A DNA stretch of 64,000 nucleotides from Paenibacillus zeirhizosphaerae (GCF_030705605.1 NZ_JAPCKK010000034.1:186001-250000); one strand, 5' to 3'; positions 1 to 8,282 are shown, counted from the first letter of the stretch. The notes: generated by a model not told the origin, from the sequence alone. Numbers and translations are program-made.

Positions 1-691
1 CCTTGGACTCCTCCATAACATCGCGATCCCCCGCCAGTATGGCCCCCGCGACCCCTCCGATGCCTTTATATACCGATATGTATACACTATCGAACAGCTT
101 GCTGATTTCTGCGGCAGACTTCCCATAATATGGCGTAACCTCCAGCAGACGCGCTCCATCCATATGCAGCTTGATTCCTTGATTGCGGCAATAAGCCGAT
201 ATGGCCTCCAGCTCCTCATAATCGGGCAACTGACCGCCAATCTCGCGCTGCGGCAGTTCAAGCAGCAGGCAGGCAATATCCTCCGGCATTTGCTGCACAT
301 CCTCCAGCGTGATCACCCGGTCTTTATCTGCCAGCAAGACGCTCTCGATCCGATGCAGCTCCTGTAGACCGTGCTCCTCATGGATTTCCAAATGGCATAA
401 CGGATGGTACGCCACCCTCTTCAGTTGGTTACGATCACACCAAATCCGCAGGGCAATCTGCTGGGCCATCGTCCCGCTCGGAAAAAACACGGCTGCTTCC
501 TTCCCCAAGTAGTCGGCCATCCGGTTTTGATAATCCTCAATGACCTGTCCCGATCCGTAATGATCACTTTCCAGACTGCCGTCCACAGCATCCAGTGCAT
601 TCTTGAGCACCTGCACATCACGCTTGCCATGACCCGTCAGGGGATAATCCGCCTGCTTGAACGCCTCCAGCAGCGTTTTTCTTTCGTTCAT
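1..691 (-). CDS. Low-specificity L-threonine aldolase / beta-eliminating lyase family (3' end cut by window edge)
   Basis: PLP-dependent fold-type I enzyme that cleaves L-threonine or allo-threonine to glycine and acetaldehyde in the cytosol. I translated the reverse strand from the ATG at 691; about 230 residues are visible and the C-terminus lies outside the window. Visible family motifs are the HYGSGQVIEDYQNRMADYLGKE-type N-terminal segment with FFPSGTMAQQ (cofactor phosphate region), LHMDGARL (the Asp that contacts the PLP pyridine nitrogen) and SVYKGIGG, whose Lys is the expected Schiff-base residue. A GAGGGG ribosome site precedes the ATG. The family assignment is firm, but substrate specificity cannot be read from sequence. 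It runs in the same direction as the collagen-like genes but is separated from them by a terminator. Confidence 0.85.
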   Translation of the reverse strand, partial: MNERKTLLEAFKQADYPLTGHGKRDVQVLKNALDAVDGSLESDHYGSGQVIEDYQNRMADYLGKEAAVFFPSGTMAQQIALRIWCDRNQLKRVAYHPLCHLEIHEEHGLQELHRIESVLLADKDRVITLEDVQQMPEDIACLLLELPQREIGGQLPDYEELEAISAYCRNQGIKLHMDGARLLEVTPYYGKSAAEISKLFDSVYISVYKGIGGVAGAILAGDRDVMEESK

Positions 692-783
692 CTATCTGTT
701 CCCCTCTCTGCGACTTACTATAGTTATGCTTAATGTTATCATATTCAACATTCTAAAAGGCAGATATCCGCCAATACTAAAAA

Positions 784-830
784 GAAAAGCCGGTCGATAC
801 CCCATACAAAAGGGATAAAACCAGCTTTAA
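784..830 (-). terminator. Rho-independent terminator downstream of the first collagen-like gene
   Basis: On the minus strand AAAGCTGGT pairs with ACCGGCTTT and the inner ATCCC with GGGGT; a T-rich run follows. It separates the collagen-like gene from the aldolase. Confidence 0.7.
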
Positions 831-899
831 CACCTTCAACCGTCTACCTCATATAGCTCCTGAGGAGCCTAGTGAACTTATAAATTACAAAAGGAAAAA

Positions 900-1871
900 T
901 CAACTCAAGGGGATAGGCAGGCATGTGATCTCCCCTAATTCGGATACAACCGGCACGCAGTCTTGACCTATTGTAGAAATGGGATAACATGTGACACCTG
1001 TTGGAATTGGGATAGGTACGCATGTCGCACCTGGCGGAACTGCTATACAAGTTGCACCGGTCGGCAGAAGGACAAATACACATCCTGTGGTTGGCTGTGA
1101 AATACAGGTTGCACCGATGTTAGACAGATAGTAACATGCTATACCTGGTGGTGGGTTTATACATATTAGAGATGATCCAGTCTGGATGGGTACACATGGT
1201 AAGAATGTTGCGCCTGTCGGACCAGTTGGTCTTGTCGGACCGGTTGGGCTCGTTGGGCCTGTTGGGCCTGTCGGGCCTGTCGGGCTTGTTGGGCCTGTTG
1301 GGCTCGTTGGGCCGGTTGGGCTCGTTGGGCCGGTTGGGCTCGTTGGGCCGGTTGGGCTCGTTGGGCCGGTTGGGCTCGTTGGGCCGGTTGGGCTCGTTGG
1401 GCCGGTTGGGCTCGTTGGGCCGGTTGGGCTCGTTGGGCTCGTCGGGCTCGTTGGGCTTGTTGGGCCTGTTGGGCTCGTCGGGCCGGTTGGGCTCGTTGGG
1501 CTCGTTGGGCTTGTTGGGCTCGTTGGGCCTGTCGGGCCCGTTGGGCCCGTTGGGCTGGTGACTCCTGTTGGGCATTTAGGGTATTTCAGCACCGTTTCCA
1601 ATTTGTTACTGAGCAGCCAATCCTTCTTGGCTGTTTCTTTTAGCGTTTTACGGATGCTATTATTTATTGCCAACAAGTCACTCATGGACGGTGCTGGCAC
1701 GGATACTCCAGGCAAAGTACCCAATACGTATTGCAGCTTCTCCCCCTCAGCATTCAAAATATGACTTAGTGCCAGCTCCTCCAACGCGATGGATGAAATG
1801 ATCAACGTTATCGCTTCTTCTCTGGTGAGCGTGAACGACGGTGTAATGTTGGGCACATTGGCTTGAGACAT
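900..1871 (-). CDS. Collagen-like spore-surface protein, paralogue 1 (323 aa)
   Basis: Probable exosporium or spore-coat surface protein. Residues 1-100 form an alpha-helical leader ([22 protein letters not shown]...[16 protein letters not shown]) shared by all four tandem paralogues and typical of Bacillus and Paenibacillus collagen-like proteins. Residues about 105-225 are threonine-proline triplets in which GPT alternates with SPT, so every second Gly of a collagen repeat is Ser. The last 100 residues are Cys-rich, with repeated GATC- or GVTC-type units, and suggest a disulfide-stabilised head. The ATG at 1871 is supported by AAAGGAG seven bases upstream. No signal peptide is visible, consistent with assembly from the mother cell. 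The exact location on the spore is inferred from family knowledge. Confidence 0.75.
   Translation of the reverse strand: MSQANVPNITPSFTLTREEAITLIISSIALEELALSHILNAEGEKLQYVLGTLPGVSVPAPSMSDLLAINNSIRKTLKETAKKDWLLSNKLETVLKYPKCPTGVTSPTGPTGPTGPTSPTSPTSPTSPTGPTSPTGPTSPTSPTSPTSPTGPTSPTGPTSPTGPTSPTGPTSPTGPTSPTGPTSPTGPTSPTGPTSPTGPTGPTGPTSPTGPTRPTGPTGATFLPCVPIQTGSSLICINPPPGIACYYLSNIGATCISQPTTGCVFVLLPTGATCIAVPPGATCVPIPIPTGVTCYPISTIGQDCVPVVSELGEITCLPIPLS
1207..1575. repeat. Tandem 9/18-bp coding repeat (GPT/SPT array)
   Basis: The + strand shows a near-perfect tandem 18-bp unit, GGGCTCGTTGGGCCGGTT, about eight times between roughly 1300 and 1440, flanked by diverged 9-bp units. It encodes alternating GPT and SPT triplets in the minus-strand gene. 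Such arrays change length easily by slippage. Confidence 0.9.
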
Positions 1872-1985
1872 CCAACCACTCCTTTCATTTTGATCAGTCC
1901 AGCCTAATCATCTGCCTAGGTACAGGTGTGTGTACCGGATTTACTAATAACCAAGACGAAAATGCTTTACAGAAGGAAAGCCGAT

Positions 1986-2744
1986 TCAGAGCGGGATGGG
2001 CAGACATATAATCTCCCCTGTTACGGATACAATCGGCAAACAGGTTTGACCTATTGGGGAAATAGGATAACATGTAATACCTGTTGGAATTGGGATAGGT
2101 ACACATGTCGCACCTGGCGGAACTGCTATACAAGTTACACCGGTTGGCAGAGCGACAAGTACACATCCTGTGGTTGGCTGTGAAATACAGGTTACACCGG
2201 TGTTAGGCAGATCGTAACATGCTGTACCTGGTGGTGGGGTTTCACATCCTAGAGCTGATCCATTCAGGACGGGTACACAGGGTAAGAATGTTGCGCCTGT
2301 CGGACCGGTTGGTCTTGTTGGACCGGTTGGGCCGGTCGGAGTTGTCGGACCCGTCGGACTCGTTGGACCGGTCGGAGTTGTCGGACCCGTCGGACTCGTC
2401 GGGCCTGTCGGGCCGGTGATTCCTGTCGTGCCTGTGGGGCACTTGGACGCCTCCAAGGCCATTTCCAGCTTGTTGCTAAGTATCCAATCCTTCTTCATCG
2501 TTTCTTTCAGTGTTTTAAGGATACTTTCATTGACGGCCAACAATTCACCCACCGTCGGTGGCGGTAAGCATATTCCGGGCACGGTGAGGGTGCCCAGTAC
2601 GTATTGCAGCTTCTCTCCCTCGGCATTCAAAATGTGACTTAGTGCCAGCTCTTCCATCGCGATGGAAGAAATGATCATTGTTATCGCATCTTCTCTGGTG
2701 ATCGTGAACGATGGGGTTATGTTGGGCACATTGGCTTGAGACAA
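1986..2744 (-). CDS. Collagen-like spore-surface protein, paralogue 2 (252 aa)
   Basis: Same architecture as paralogue 1: the conserved leader ([22 protein letters not shown]), a shorter repeat of GPT mixed with SPT and TPT triplets at about 112-140, and a Cys-rich C-terminal head almost identical to paralogue 1 ([10 protein letters not shown]..., [18 protein letters not shown]). I place the start at the TTG at 2744, not the ATG at 2762: the sequence AAAGGAG lies between them, eight or nine bases before TTG, and TTG-TCT-CAA aligns with the ATG-TCT-CAA start of paralogue 1. The gene probably arose by tandem duplication followed by repeat contraction. Confidence 0.75.
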   Translation of the reverse strand: MSQANVPNITPSFTITREDAITMIISSIAMEELALSHILNAEGEKLQYVLGTLTVPGICLPPPTVGELLAVNESILKTLKETMKKDWILSNKLEMALEASKCPTGTTGITGPTGPTSPTGPTTPTGPTSPTGPTTPTGPTGPTRPTGPTGATFLPCVPVLNGSALGCETPPPGTACYDLPNTGVTCISQPTTGCVLVALPTGVTCIAVPPGATCVPIPIPTGITCYPISPIGQTCLPIVSVTGEIICLPIPL

Positions 2745-2821
2745 TCCGTTCACTCCTTTCATTTTTCATCAGTCCAGTCTATTCATCCGCCTATGCGCAG
2801 GTGTGAGTATGTATCAGATTT

Positions 2822-2866
2822 TGCAAAAAGGAGACCGCCTTAAGCAGATCATGGGCTTAGGCAGTC
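2822..2866 (-). terminator. Rho-independent terminator after collagen-like paralogue 3
   Basis: The minus strand reads GACTGCCTAAGC, a 9-nt loop, then GCTTAAGGCGGTC followed by TCCTTTTTG. It lies just beyond the stop of the gene ending at 2912. Confidence 0.75.
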
Positions 2867-2911
2867 CCATTTCATCCATTTCAAGATATTCCATATCATG
2901 CAGATACGTTT

Positions 2912-3649
2912 TTATGGCAAGCAATATGGATAAAAATCAGGGGCTGGATTGCCAGTAACATAGCCTATTGCTGTAGGACCAAATACCAGTATGATCGTGC
3001 CTGGAATTAGTGGGACACATGTTGTACCTGGCGGGTCTGATAGGGTTGAGACTTGCACACATGGTGTTGGACCATCTATGATGGGCTCACAATGAAATGG
3101 CCCGATCCCATATAGAACTGGTGCACACGTTGCTACGCAGCTTGGGCCCGTCGGGCCGGTAGGCCCTGTCGGAGTCGTTGGACCTGTCGGAGTCGTTGGG
3201 CCTGTCGGAGTTGTCGGACCCGTCGGAGTCGTTGGGCCTGTCGGAGTCGTCGGACCCGTCGGAGTTGTCGGACCCGTCGGAGTCGTTGGGCCCGTCGGAG
3301 TTGTTGGGCCCGTCGGGCCGGTGACTCCTGTCGTGCCTGTGGGGCACTTGGACGCCTCCAAGACCATTTCCAGCTTGTTGCTAAGTATCCAATCCTTCTT
3401 CATCGTTTCTTTCAGCGTTTTAAGGATACTTTCATTGACGGCCAACAATTCATCCACCGTCGGCGGCGGCAAGCATATTCCGGGCACGGTGAGGGTGCCC
3501 AGTACGTATTGCAGCTTCTCCCCCTCGGCATTCAAAATATGACTTAATGCCAGCTCCTCCATCGCGATGGAGGAAATGATTAATGTTATCGCATCTTCTC
3601 TGGTAAGCGTAAATGACGGGGTTATGTTAGGTATGTTGGCTTGAGACAA
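2912..3649 (-). CDS. Collagen-like spore-surface protein, paralogue 3 with a different head (245 aa)
   Basis: The leader is conserved ([22 protein letters not shown]), but the repeat is GPT alternating with TPT rather than SPT, and the C-terminal domain ([20 protein letters not shown]...PDFYPYCLP) is unrelated to that of paralogues 1 and 2 beyond being Cys- and Pro-rich. The family therefore swaps head domains on a shared anchor. As in paralogue 2, the TTG at 3649 is the likely start because AGAGGAG lies just upstream, inside the longer ATG frame from 3667. Its own terminator follows at 2822-2866. Confidence 0.75.
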   Translation of the reverse strand: MSQANIPNITPSFTLTREDAITLIISSIAMEELALSHILNAEGEKLQYVLGTLTVPGICLPPPTVDELLAVNESILKTLKETMKKDWILSNKLEMVLEASKCPTGTTGVTGPTGPTTPTGPTTPTGPTTPTGPTTPTGPTTPTGPTTPTGPTTPTGPTTPTGPTGPTGPSCVATCAPVLYGIGPFHCEPIIDGPTPCVQVSTLSDPPGTTCVPLIPGTIILVFGPTAIGYVTGNPAPDFYPYCLP

Positions 3650-3748
3650 TCCATTCACTCCTCTCATGTTATCTGTCCAATCTATTCACCTACGGGCTCG
3701 CGGGTATGAGGCAATAGCGGATTTCGAGAAAATACTTCAACGCAAATA

Positions 3749-3789
3749 AGGCCGTCCTACAAGCAGATCATCTGCTCATAGGACGGCCT
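3749..3789. terminator. Strong hairpin between paralogues 3 and 4, probable terminator
   Basis: AAGGCCGTCCTA pairs with TAGGACGGCCT, with an additional inner CAGATCATCTG palindrome. It lies downstream of the minus-strand paralogue 4. The T-tract is weak. Confidence 0.6.
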
Positions 3790-3812
3790 CGATATCTATC
3801 TATCTCTAGTCT

Positions 3813-4121
3813 TTAACCTGAAGAGTTCGAAGCACACAAGACGCTTTGCAATTTGTTGGTCAGGATCCAGCTTTTTTTCACGGCTGCCCGCACGGTTTTA
3901 CGGATACTTTCATTGACAGCCAATAATTCACCAATGGTCGGTGGCGGCAACGATGCTCCTGGCAGGGTGCCCAGTACGTACTGCAGCTTCTCCCCTTCGG
4001 CGTTCAGAATGTGGCTTAATCCCAGCTCCTCCATCGCAATAGAAGCAATGATCAACGTTATTGCCTCTTCCCTGGTGAGCGTGATCGTTGGTGTAATGTT
4101 GGGTATATTCGCTTGAGACAA
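3813..4121 (-). CDS. Short paralogue of the collagen-like family, leader domain only (102 aa)
   Basis: This gene contains only the conserved helical leader ([22 protein letters not shown]...[45 protein letters not shown]) and stops where the GPT repeat begins in its neighbours. It could be a stand-alone partner that co-assembles with the longer proteins, or a truncated copy; it keeps its own ribosome site and downstream hairpin, which favours a functional gene. The TTG at 4121, preceded by AAAGGGGGGG, aligns with the starts of the other three; an ATG at 4148 lies upstream of that ribosome site. Confidence 0.7.
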   Translation of the reverse strand: MSQANIPNITPTITLTREEAITLIIASIAMEELGLSHILNAEGEKLQYVLGTLPGASLPPPTIGELLAVNESIRKTVRAAVKKSWILTNKLQSVLCASNSSG

Positions 4122-4250
4122 TCCAACCCCCCCTTTCGTCTTGCTCACTCTATTCTATTCAACTATCAATCTACAGGTGTGGTATATCTATCATTACAAA
4201 TGATATTTTACAAAAGATAGGAAACCAGATCATACCCTCATAACCACTAG

Positions 4251-4279
4251 GTGAAAAAATGCAAATGCTGTGCTACAAT
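4251..4279 (+). promoter_or_regulatory. Candidate sigma-A promoter of udk
   Basis: GTGAAA at 4251-4256, 17 bp, then TACAAT at 4274-4279. The predicted transcript starts about 35 bases before the udk ATG. The -35 is weak. Confidence 0.4.
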
Positions 4280-4321
4280 ACTTGAATTGTGATGTAACTT
4301 AGGGAGGGTTATTGGAACACC

Positions 4322-4960
4322 ATGCTTATTATTGGTATAGCCGGCGGCACCGGCTCCGGCAAAACGACGGTAGCCCGCTCCGTCATCGAACGTCTTGGAA
4401 CAGGCAAAGTGACCTTCATATCCCAGGATAACTACTATAAAGACCATGTACACCTCAGTATGGCCGAACGCGAAGCTATCAATTACGATCATCCGTTTGC
4501 CTTTGACAATGAGCTGCTCATTGAGCACCTCAAGCTGTTGAGGGAAGGGCAGCCCGCACAAGCCCCCGTCTACGACTTCTCGGTGCACGGCCGCTCCACC
4601 ACCGAGGCCTTGGAACTCAAGCCGAACAATATCGCGATCATCGAAGGACTGCATGTGCTGTCTGATGAAAATCTGCGGAATATGCTGGATATCAAGGTAT
4701 TCGTGGATACCGACCCTGATGTGCGCATTCTGCGCCGGGTGCTGCGGGATATCGAGGAACGCGGACGGACGATTCAATCCATTCACAATCAGTATCTGAC
4801 CACCGTGAAGCCGATGCACGAGGCCTTCATTGAGCCGTCCAAAAAATACGCCGATCTGATCATCCCGGAGGGCGGACAGAATGAGGTAGGCATTCAGTTG
4901 CTGGCTGTGCTGACCGAGAAATATTTGACCGGCGACCGGAAATGGTCCGGGAATAAGTAA
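4322..4960 (+). CDS. udk: Uridine kinase
   Basis: Phosphorylates uridine and cytidine to UMP and CMP in pyrimidine salvage. The 212-residue length is normal for Udk. Visible motifs: Walker A GGTGSGKTT at residues 8-16, FISQDNYYKDH substrate loop, NYDHPFAFD, YDFSVHGR, IIEGLHVL and the DTDPDVRILRRVLRDIEERGR lid segment. The upstream GGGAGGG is about 13 bases from the ATG, slightly long, but no better in-frame start exists. It is monocistronic: a promoter lies upstream and a terminator follows at 4974. Confidence 0.95.
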   Translation: MLIIGIAGGTGSGKTTVARSVIERLGTGKVTFISQDNYYKDHVHLSMAEREAINYDHPFAFDNELLIEHLKLLREGQPAQAPVYDFSVHGRSTTEALELKPNNIAIIEGLHVLSDENLRNMLDIKVFVDTDPDVRILRRVLRDIEERGRTIQSIHNQYLTTVKPMHEAFIEPSKKYADLIIPEGGQNEVGIQLLAVLTEKYLTGDRKWSGNK

Positions 4961-4973
4961 TGTTAGATGATGA

Positions 4974-5007
4974 GCTGCCATGGAATTCTCCTGGCGGCTT
5001 CTTTTTT
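4974..5007 (+). terminator. Rho-independent terminator of udk
   Basis: GCTGCCA pairs with TGGCGGC (one G-T pair), followed by TTCTTTTTT. Confidence 0.85.
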
Positions 5008-5076
5008 GTGGATGATTTTCCTCAGCTTGAAGCATGATAAGAAATGCAACTAACAATGGAAAAGGAGTCCTCAACC

Positions 5077-5364
5077 ATGCAGCAAAATCAGACACAGGGC
5101 CAGGGACAGCAGCAGCCGATCCTGTCTGTTCCCCCGCAAGTGATTACGATCAAGGACCATCTATACTTAAAAGACCAGTTATCCTGGGAGCTTATCACGA
5201 TGAAAAAATGCAGCCATTTTGCCGCCGAATGCTCCGACCCGGAAATTGCCCAAGCGATTCAGCAGGCCGGACAGATGCACGAGCGCCATTACGAGCTGCT
5301 GCTGAAGCATCTGCACAATAACAATACCATGGAAATGCAAAGGGTTCAGCAGTTTCAACAATAA
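5077..5364 (+). CDS. Small Gln-rich spore-coat-type protein (95 aa)
   Basis: A small protein with a Gln-rich N-terminus (MQQNQTQGQGQQQP) followed by a helical segment (ITIKDHLYLKDQLSWELITMKKCSHFAAECSDPEIAQAIQQAGQMHERHYELLLKHL) like the ferritin-like half of CotF-family coat proteins. The likely start is the ATG at 5077, preceded by AAAGGAG; an upstream ATG at 5044 lacks a ribosome site. It is co-transcribed with the next gene, 17 bases downstream, which has the complementary CotF-like helices. A role in coat or spore maturation is inferred from family membership only. Confidence 0.7.
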   Translation: MQQNQTQGQGQQQPILSVPPQVITIKDHLYLKDQLSWELITMKKCSHFAAECSDPEIAQAIQQAGQMHERHYELLLKHLHNNNTMEMQRVQQFQQ

Positions 5365-5381
5365 CAAGGAGGATTCGCGGC

Positions 5382-5762
5382 ATGAATCAGAACCAGAGTC
5401 AGAATCAGAACCAGAATCAAAATGCAAATGTGATCAAAAATCCGAAGCCATCCTACGAGCCTCAAGTCAAAGGACCGGAGATGAACGACCGGGACCGGCT
5501 CAATGACCTACTGGCTACGGAAAAATACCTGACAGACAGCTTCAACACCTCTGCCCGCGAGGCCAGCCATCCGTCTCTGCATCAGGACATCATGACCGTG
5601 CTGAACGAGACGCATCAGTGCCAATACGATATGTACCAATTGATGTTCCGCAAAGGGCATTATAAGCTGGAGGCCGAGCAACAGCAGAAGCTGGACCAGA
5701 CCTATCAGCAATTCAGCGGCTATTCCTCGCAGTTCCCATATCAGGGTACGACGATGCAATAG
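5382..5762 (+). CDS. CotF-family spore coat protein (126 aa)
   Basis: Residues 1-20 are a low-complexity Asn-Gln repeat (NQNQSQNQNQ); residues about 34-105 match the CotF fold: MNDRDRLNDLLATEKYLTDSFNTSAREASHPSLHQDIMTVLNETHQCQYDMYQLMFRKGHYKLEAEQQQK. The C-terminus is Tyr-, Gln- and Ser-rich. AAGGAGG lies nine bases before the ATG. It forms a two-gene operon with the preceding small coat-type gene and ends at a long hairpin. Confidence 0.8.
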   Translation: MNQNQSQNQNQNQNANVIKNPKPSYEPQVKGPEMNDRDRLNDLLATEKYLTDSFNTSAREASHPSLHQDIMTVLNETHQCQYDMYQLMFRKGHYKLEAEQQQKLDQTYQQFSGYSSQFPYQGTTMQ

Positions 5763-5792
5763 GCTGGAGCTCCCCAAACCTATGAGAACCCA

Positions 5793-5852
5793 ACACCTTC
5801 AAGGGCTTGCAGCCATGTCCCAAGACATGGAGACAACCTTGAAGGTGTGTTT
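5793..5852. terminator. Bidirectional hairpin between convergent cotF-like and GT8 genes
   Basis: ACACCTTCAAGG (5793-5804) pairs perfectly with CCTTGAAGGTGT (5837-5848), with an inner CCATGTC/GACATGG stem. Short T-rich stretches flank both sides. Confidence 0.7.
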
Positions 5853-5860
5853 GTTGCCGG

Positions 5861-7072
5861 TTATGAGCTGCGCTTTAAACAGCATGTGCTTTTTTTCAGA
5901 GAAGACTTTCTAATCATATAAACGGTCTTCTTCCTTAGCAACGGCCACTTCTTCGCTGCCGGTGGCAGCACCCTTCTCCTCAACCCTTGCTGACGCTTCA
6001 GCCGTCTTATTCTTCTTATGGAGCGGTATTTGCCGCTTTTCTTCCGCAGTTTTGGCCTTAACCGCAGCCTTACCGATCGACAGCGTTTCCGCTTGACAGG
6101 GGCTACGGGAATTTGCGGCAGCAGCCTGGCCGGGATGAGGTGAAGCGGATTCGCCTGAGGCTGGATCACCACGGGCTGGGCTATTAGAGCCGGCGGCCCA
6201 ACAGGCTTGGCAAACAACGGAGGCTGTACAGCCCTGCATTCTTTCTCCGGCCCGGGCTGCGGGTTAGCCACAGGCGCTGGTGTACAAGCTCCTGCCCAAG
6301 GGGTCATGGCAAGGAATGAATGATAGATCGGTGCCGCAGGTGAATGGTGATCCCACCACTTCTTATCTTCCCCGGCGAAATGCACAATTTTGTTGTCCGG
6401 ATTGAGACCTTCGTAGGCGAATGTATTAAAGCGCTGATCCAATTGCAGGTAGTTGGAGCCATACATGAAATTCAAGGCATCCTGATCGGGCATGGTCGTT
6501 ATAGGGTATTTGCGTAAGAAATACAGCATTTCATCATACCAGTTCTCTTTTTTGCGGATATTGTCCAAATGAAACAGAATGACGCCAGAGTTAAAATATG
6601 TGTCTCCGCACAGCCCAACGGTGGGAAAATAATCTCCCAGGCCTTCCTTTCCCTGATCCAGTATCGCGCCCAGATAATGCTCTCCCAGGTCAATGCTCCA
6701 CAATTCGCTGATATCCATATTGACCCACACGTCACAGTCCAGATAAATGACCCTGTCAGCCGGAAGAAAATTCGGCAGCAATAATCGATACATACTGGCC
6801 TTGGTCCAATGATCAATCTTATGCACCTGGGCCGAAGCCTGAAGCATATCCTCAGGGATTGTCACATGATAGAAAAAGATATAATGATGATAGGCCCTGG
6901 CAAGCGCAGTGAGCTTTGCTCTGTTTTCTTCAGTTAAGGTTTCATCATACAAAATGTGTATATTTATTGTTTTCTTGATATTGGAAAAAACAGATGCAAG
7001 AACAACGGCCGCATGCTTCGCATATTCCCCGCTTCGGTCATTGAGCGAAAGAACCAGTTCAACCATTCTCAA
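5861..7072 (-). CDS. Family 8 glycosyltransferase with Pro-rich and basic tail (403 aa)
   Basis: A GT8 (LgtC/GspA-like) retaining glycosyltransferase. Residues about 1-255 cover the catalytic domain: VELVLSLNDRSGEYAKHAAVVLASVF at the N-terminus, YLDCDVWVNMDIS (the DxD metal and nucleotide-sugar motif), YFNSGVILF, PDQDALNFM and KIVHFAGEDKKWW. Then comes a Pro-rich linker and an Arg/Lys-rich tail that looks out of frame (see findings). The start is uncertain: TTG at 7072 sits nine bases after AAGGGGG, ATG 7066 is slightly too far, and the ATG at 7120 lies inside a hairpin before the ribosome site. Acceptor and sugar are unknown. Confidence 0.75.
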   Translation of the reverse strand: MRMVELVLSLNDRSGEYAKHAAVVLASVFSNIKKTINIHILYDETLTEENRAKLTALARAYHHYIFFYHVTIPEDMLQASAQVHKIDHWTKASMYRLLLPNFLPADRVIYLDCDVWVNMDISELWSIDLGEHYLGAILDQGKEGLGDYFPTVGLCGDTYFNSGVILFHLDNIRKKENWYDEMLYFLRKYPITTMPDQDALNFMYGSNYLQLDQRFNTFAYEGLNPDNKIVHFAGEDKKWWDHHSPAAPIYHSFLAMTPWAGACTPAPVANPQPGPEKECRAVQPPLFAKPVGPPALIAQPVVIQPQANPLHLIPARLLPQIPVAPVKRKRCRSVRLRLRPKLRKKSGKYRSIRRIRRLKRQQGLRRRVLPPAAKKWPLLRKKTVYMIRKSSLKKSTCCLKRSS

Positions 7073-7085
7073 GGATCGCCACCCC

Positions 7086-7134
7086 CTTAAAGTAGTATTG
7101 GGTCTCGTCTTCTGTTTCATTGGACTACTTTAAG
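7086..7134 (-). promoter_or_regulatory. Perfect 11-bp inverted repeat directly upstream of the GT8 ribosome site
   Basis: CTTAAAGTAGT at 7086-7096 and ACTACTTTAAG at 7124-7134, with a 27-bp loop. On the minus-strand transcript the second arm runs into the AAGGGGG ribosome site. Confidence 0.6.
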
Positions 7135-7275
7135 TGTATGTTTGCCCTTGGGAGCGGATTGGACTATTCCCTATTGGCCTTCGATTTATTGCGAATCCGC
7201 ATGGCAACAAGCTGACGCCGATAGAGTACCTGCGCCAGCTTGAATTTTGTCACATCAACCTCATCGCTATACGGT

Positions 7276-8244
7276 TTAATTATTCACTAAACCGGACGGC
7301 CAGTTGCCATACCAGGAGTAGCCGGTTCTTCTTTCCTGATCGATCTCACTGAGCTTATATTTCACCACGCCATCCCGCCCGACGAAGATCGCCTTATTCG
7401 TTCCAATCTCGTAAAAGCGGGCCCAGATCGGAGGCGCACTCGGGTCCTCCACGACAACCACATCATCGCTGGTCTTGACGACCTTGATGCCGGTGATCTT
7501 GACATTTCTGAACCAATTTTCCGCGGCTTGAATGGCAGTCGTTATTTGCGGTGTGGCTGGTCTTGTTTTCAGAAATTTAACGATTCCTACGCTTTCACCC
7601 GTACAAAGGGAAGGCACTTCATAGGCTCTTGCCCCGGCAGGCGCCAGGGTTACCGAATCATGCTGCTGCCCCCACACGGTTAATTGCCCGTTCACCTTCA
7701 CCTGGGTGGCCAATATAACGCTCACACCTTTGGCAACCGCCGCTTTGCTGCGATCGGCCAAGGCTGTGTCTACAAAGGAAAAATCCCCTTTTTTATTGGC
7801 TACCTCATCGAGCAGGATCATGACATTCATCATGGCATTGTCGTTATACGTAATGTGCTTGTGGTAGCTCGTACCTTGGTACACCTGCGGCCAGCCGCCG
7901 TTGCTGTACTGCATGTTGAGCAGGAAGCTGATGCCTTTGATCGCTGCTTGCGAGTATACACTATCTTTGGTTTTTTGGTATTCGCTTGCCAATCTTCTGA
8001 TTTCGGTATACGTAGCCTTGTTGTCAATCGTGGACTTGGCCCATTCCCCGCTGGTGACCGAGTAATCCTTCTTCCAGCCGCCATCCGGCTGCTGATTTTT
8101 CAAAATATCCGCGATGCTTGCCGTCGTACCTGAAGCATCCGCAGCGAATACCGCTGCAGAAGGTTGAAACGCTAATCCGGTTACAGTCAGGACCATGGTT
8201 AGAATCCATACGAGAGAGATCTTGCCCCATTTTGCTTTGAACAT
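7276..8244 (-). CDS. pelA: Secreted family 10 pectate lyase
   Basis: Cleaves polygalacturonate by beta-elimination outside the cell. Residues 1-37 are a typical Sec signal peptide (MFKAKWGKISLVWILTMVLTVTGLAFQPSAAVFAADA). The mature part shows PL10 hallmarks: ILKNQQPDGGWKKDY, LNMQYSNGGWPQVY, ITYNDNAMMNVM (metal and substrate Asp region), the WGQQHD segment, and the C-terminal ERRTGYSWYGNWP block that ends all PL10 enzymes. About 322 residues, the usual length of the catalytic domain alone. I choose ATG 8244 because GAGGAG abuts the earlier ATG at 8253 and is correctly spaced for 8244. A cre site upstream suggests catabolite repression. Confidence 0.88.
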   Translation of the reverse strand: MFKAKWGKISLVWILTMVLTVTGLAFQPSAAVFAADASGTTASIADILKNQQPDGGWKKDYSVTSGEWAKSTIDNKATYTEIRRLASEYQKTKDSVYSQAAIKGISFLLNMQYSNGGWPQVYQGTSYHKHITYNDNAMMNVMILLDEVANKKGDFSFVDTALADRSKAAVAKGVSVILATQVKVNGQLTVWGQQHDSVTLAPAGARAYEVPSLCTGESVGIVKFLKTRPATPQITTAIQAAENWFRNVKITGIKVVKTSDDVVVVEDPSAPPIWARFYEIGTNKAIFVGRDGVVKYKLSEIDQERRTGYSWYGNWPSGLVNN

Positions 8245-8268
8245 CCTACTCATCTCCTCTTCGTTTTT

Positions 8269-8282
8269 TGTAAGCGATTACA
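8269..8282 (-). promoter_or_regulatory. Candidate CcpA cre site upstream of pelA
   Basis: TGTAAGCGATTACA matches the catabolite-responsive-element pattern TGNAANCGNWNNCA and is nearly palindromic, 25-38 bases before the pelA start. It fits carbon repression of a secreted pectinase. Confidence 0.7.

Noticed and set aside
1207-1575. Possible CRISPR array because of regular repeats
   Set aside because: Units are contiguous 9/18-bp coding repeats with no unique spacers and no cas genes nearby.
1186-1764. 192-residue + strand frame of GPVGLV repeats resembling collagen or elastin
   Set aside because: It is the complement of the GPT/SPT coding repeat of the minus-strand gene and has no ribosome site.
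4247-5095. 282-residue minus-strand open frame
   Set aside because: Antisense shadow of udk; no family motifs, and the + strand gene is unambiguous.
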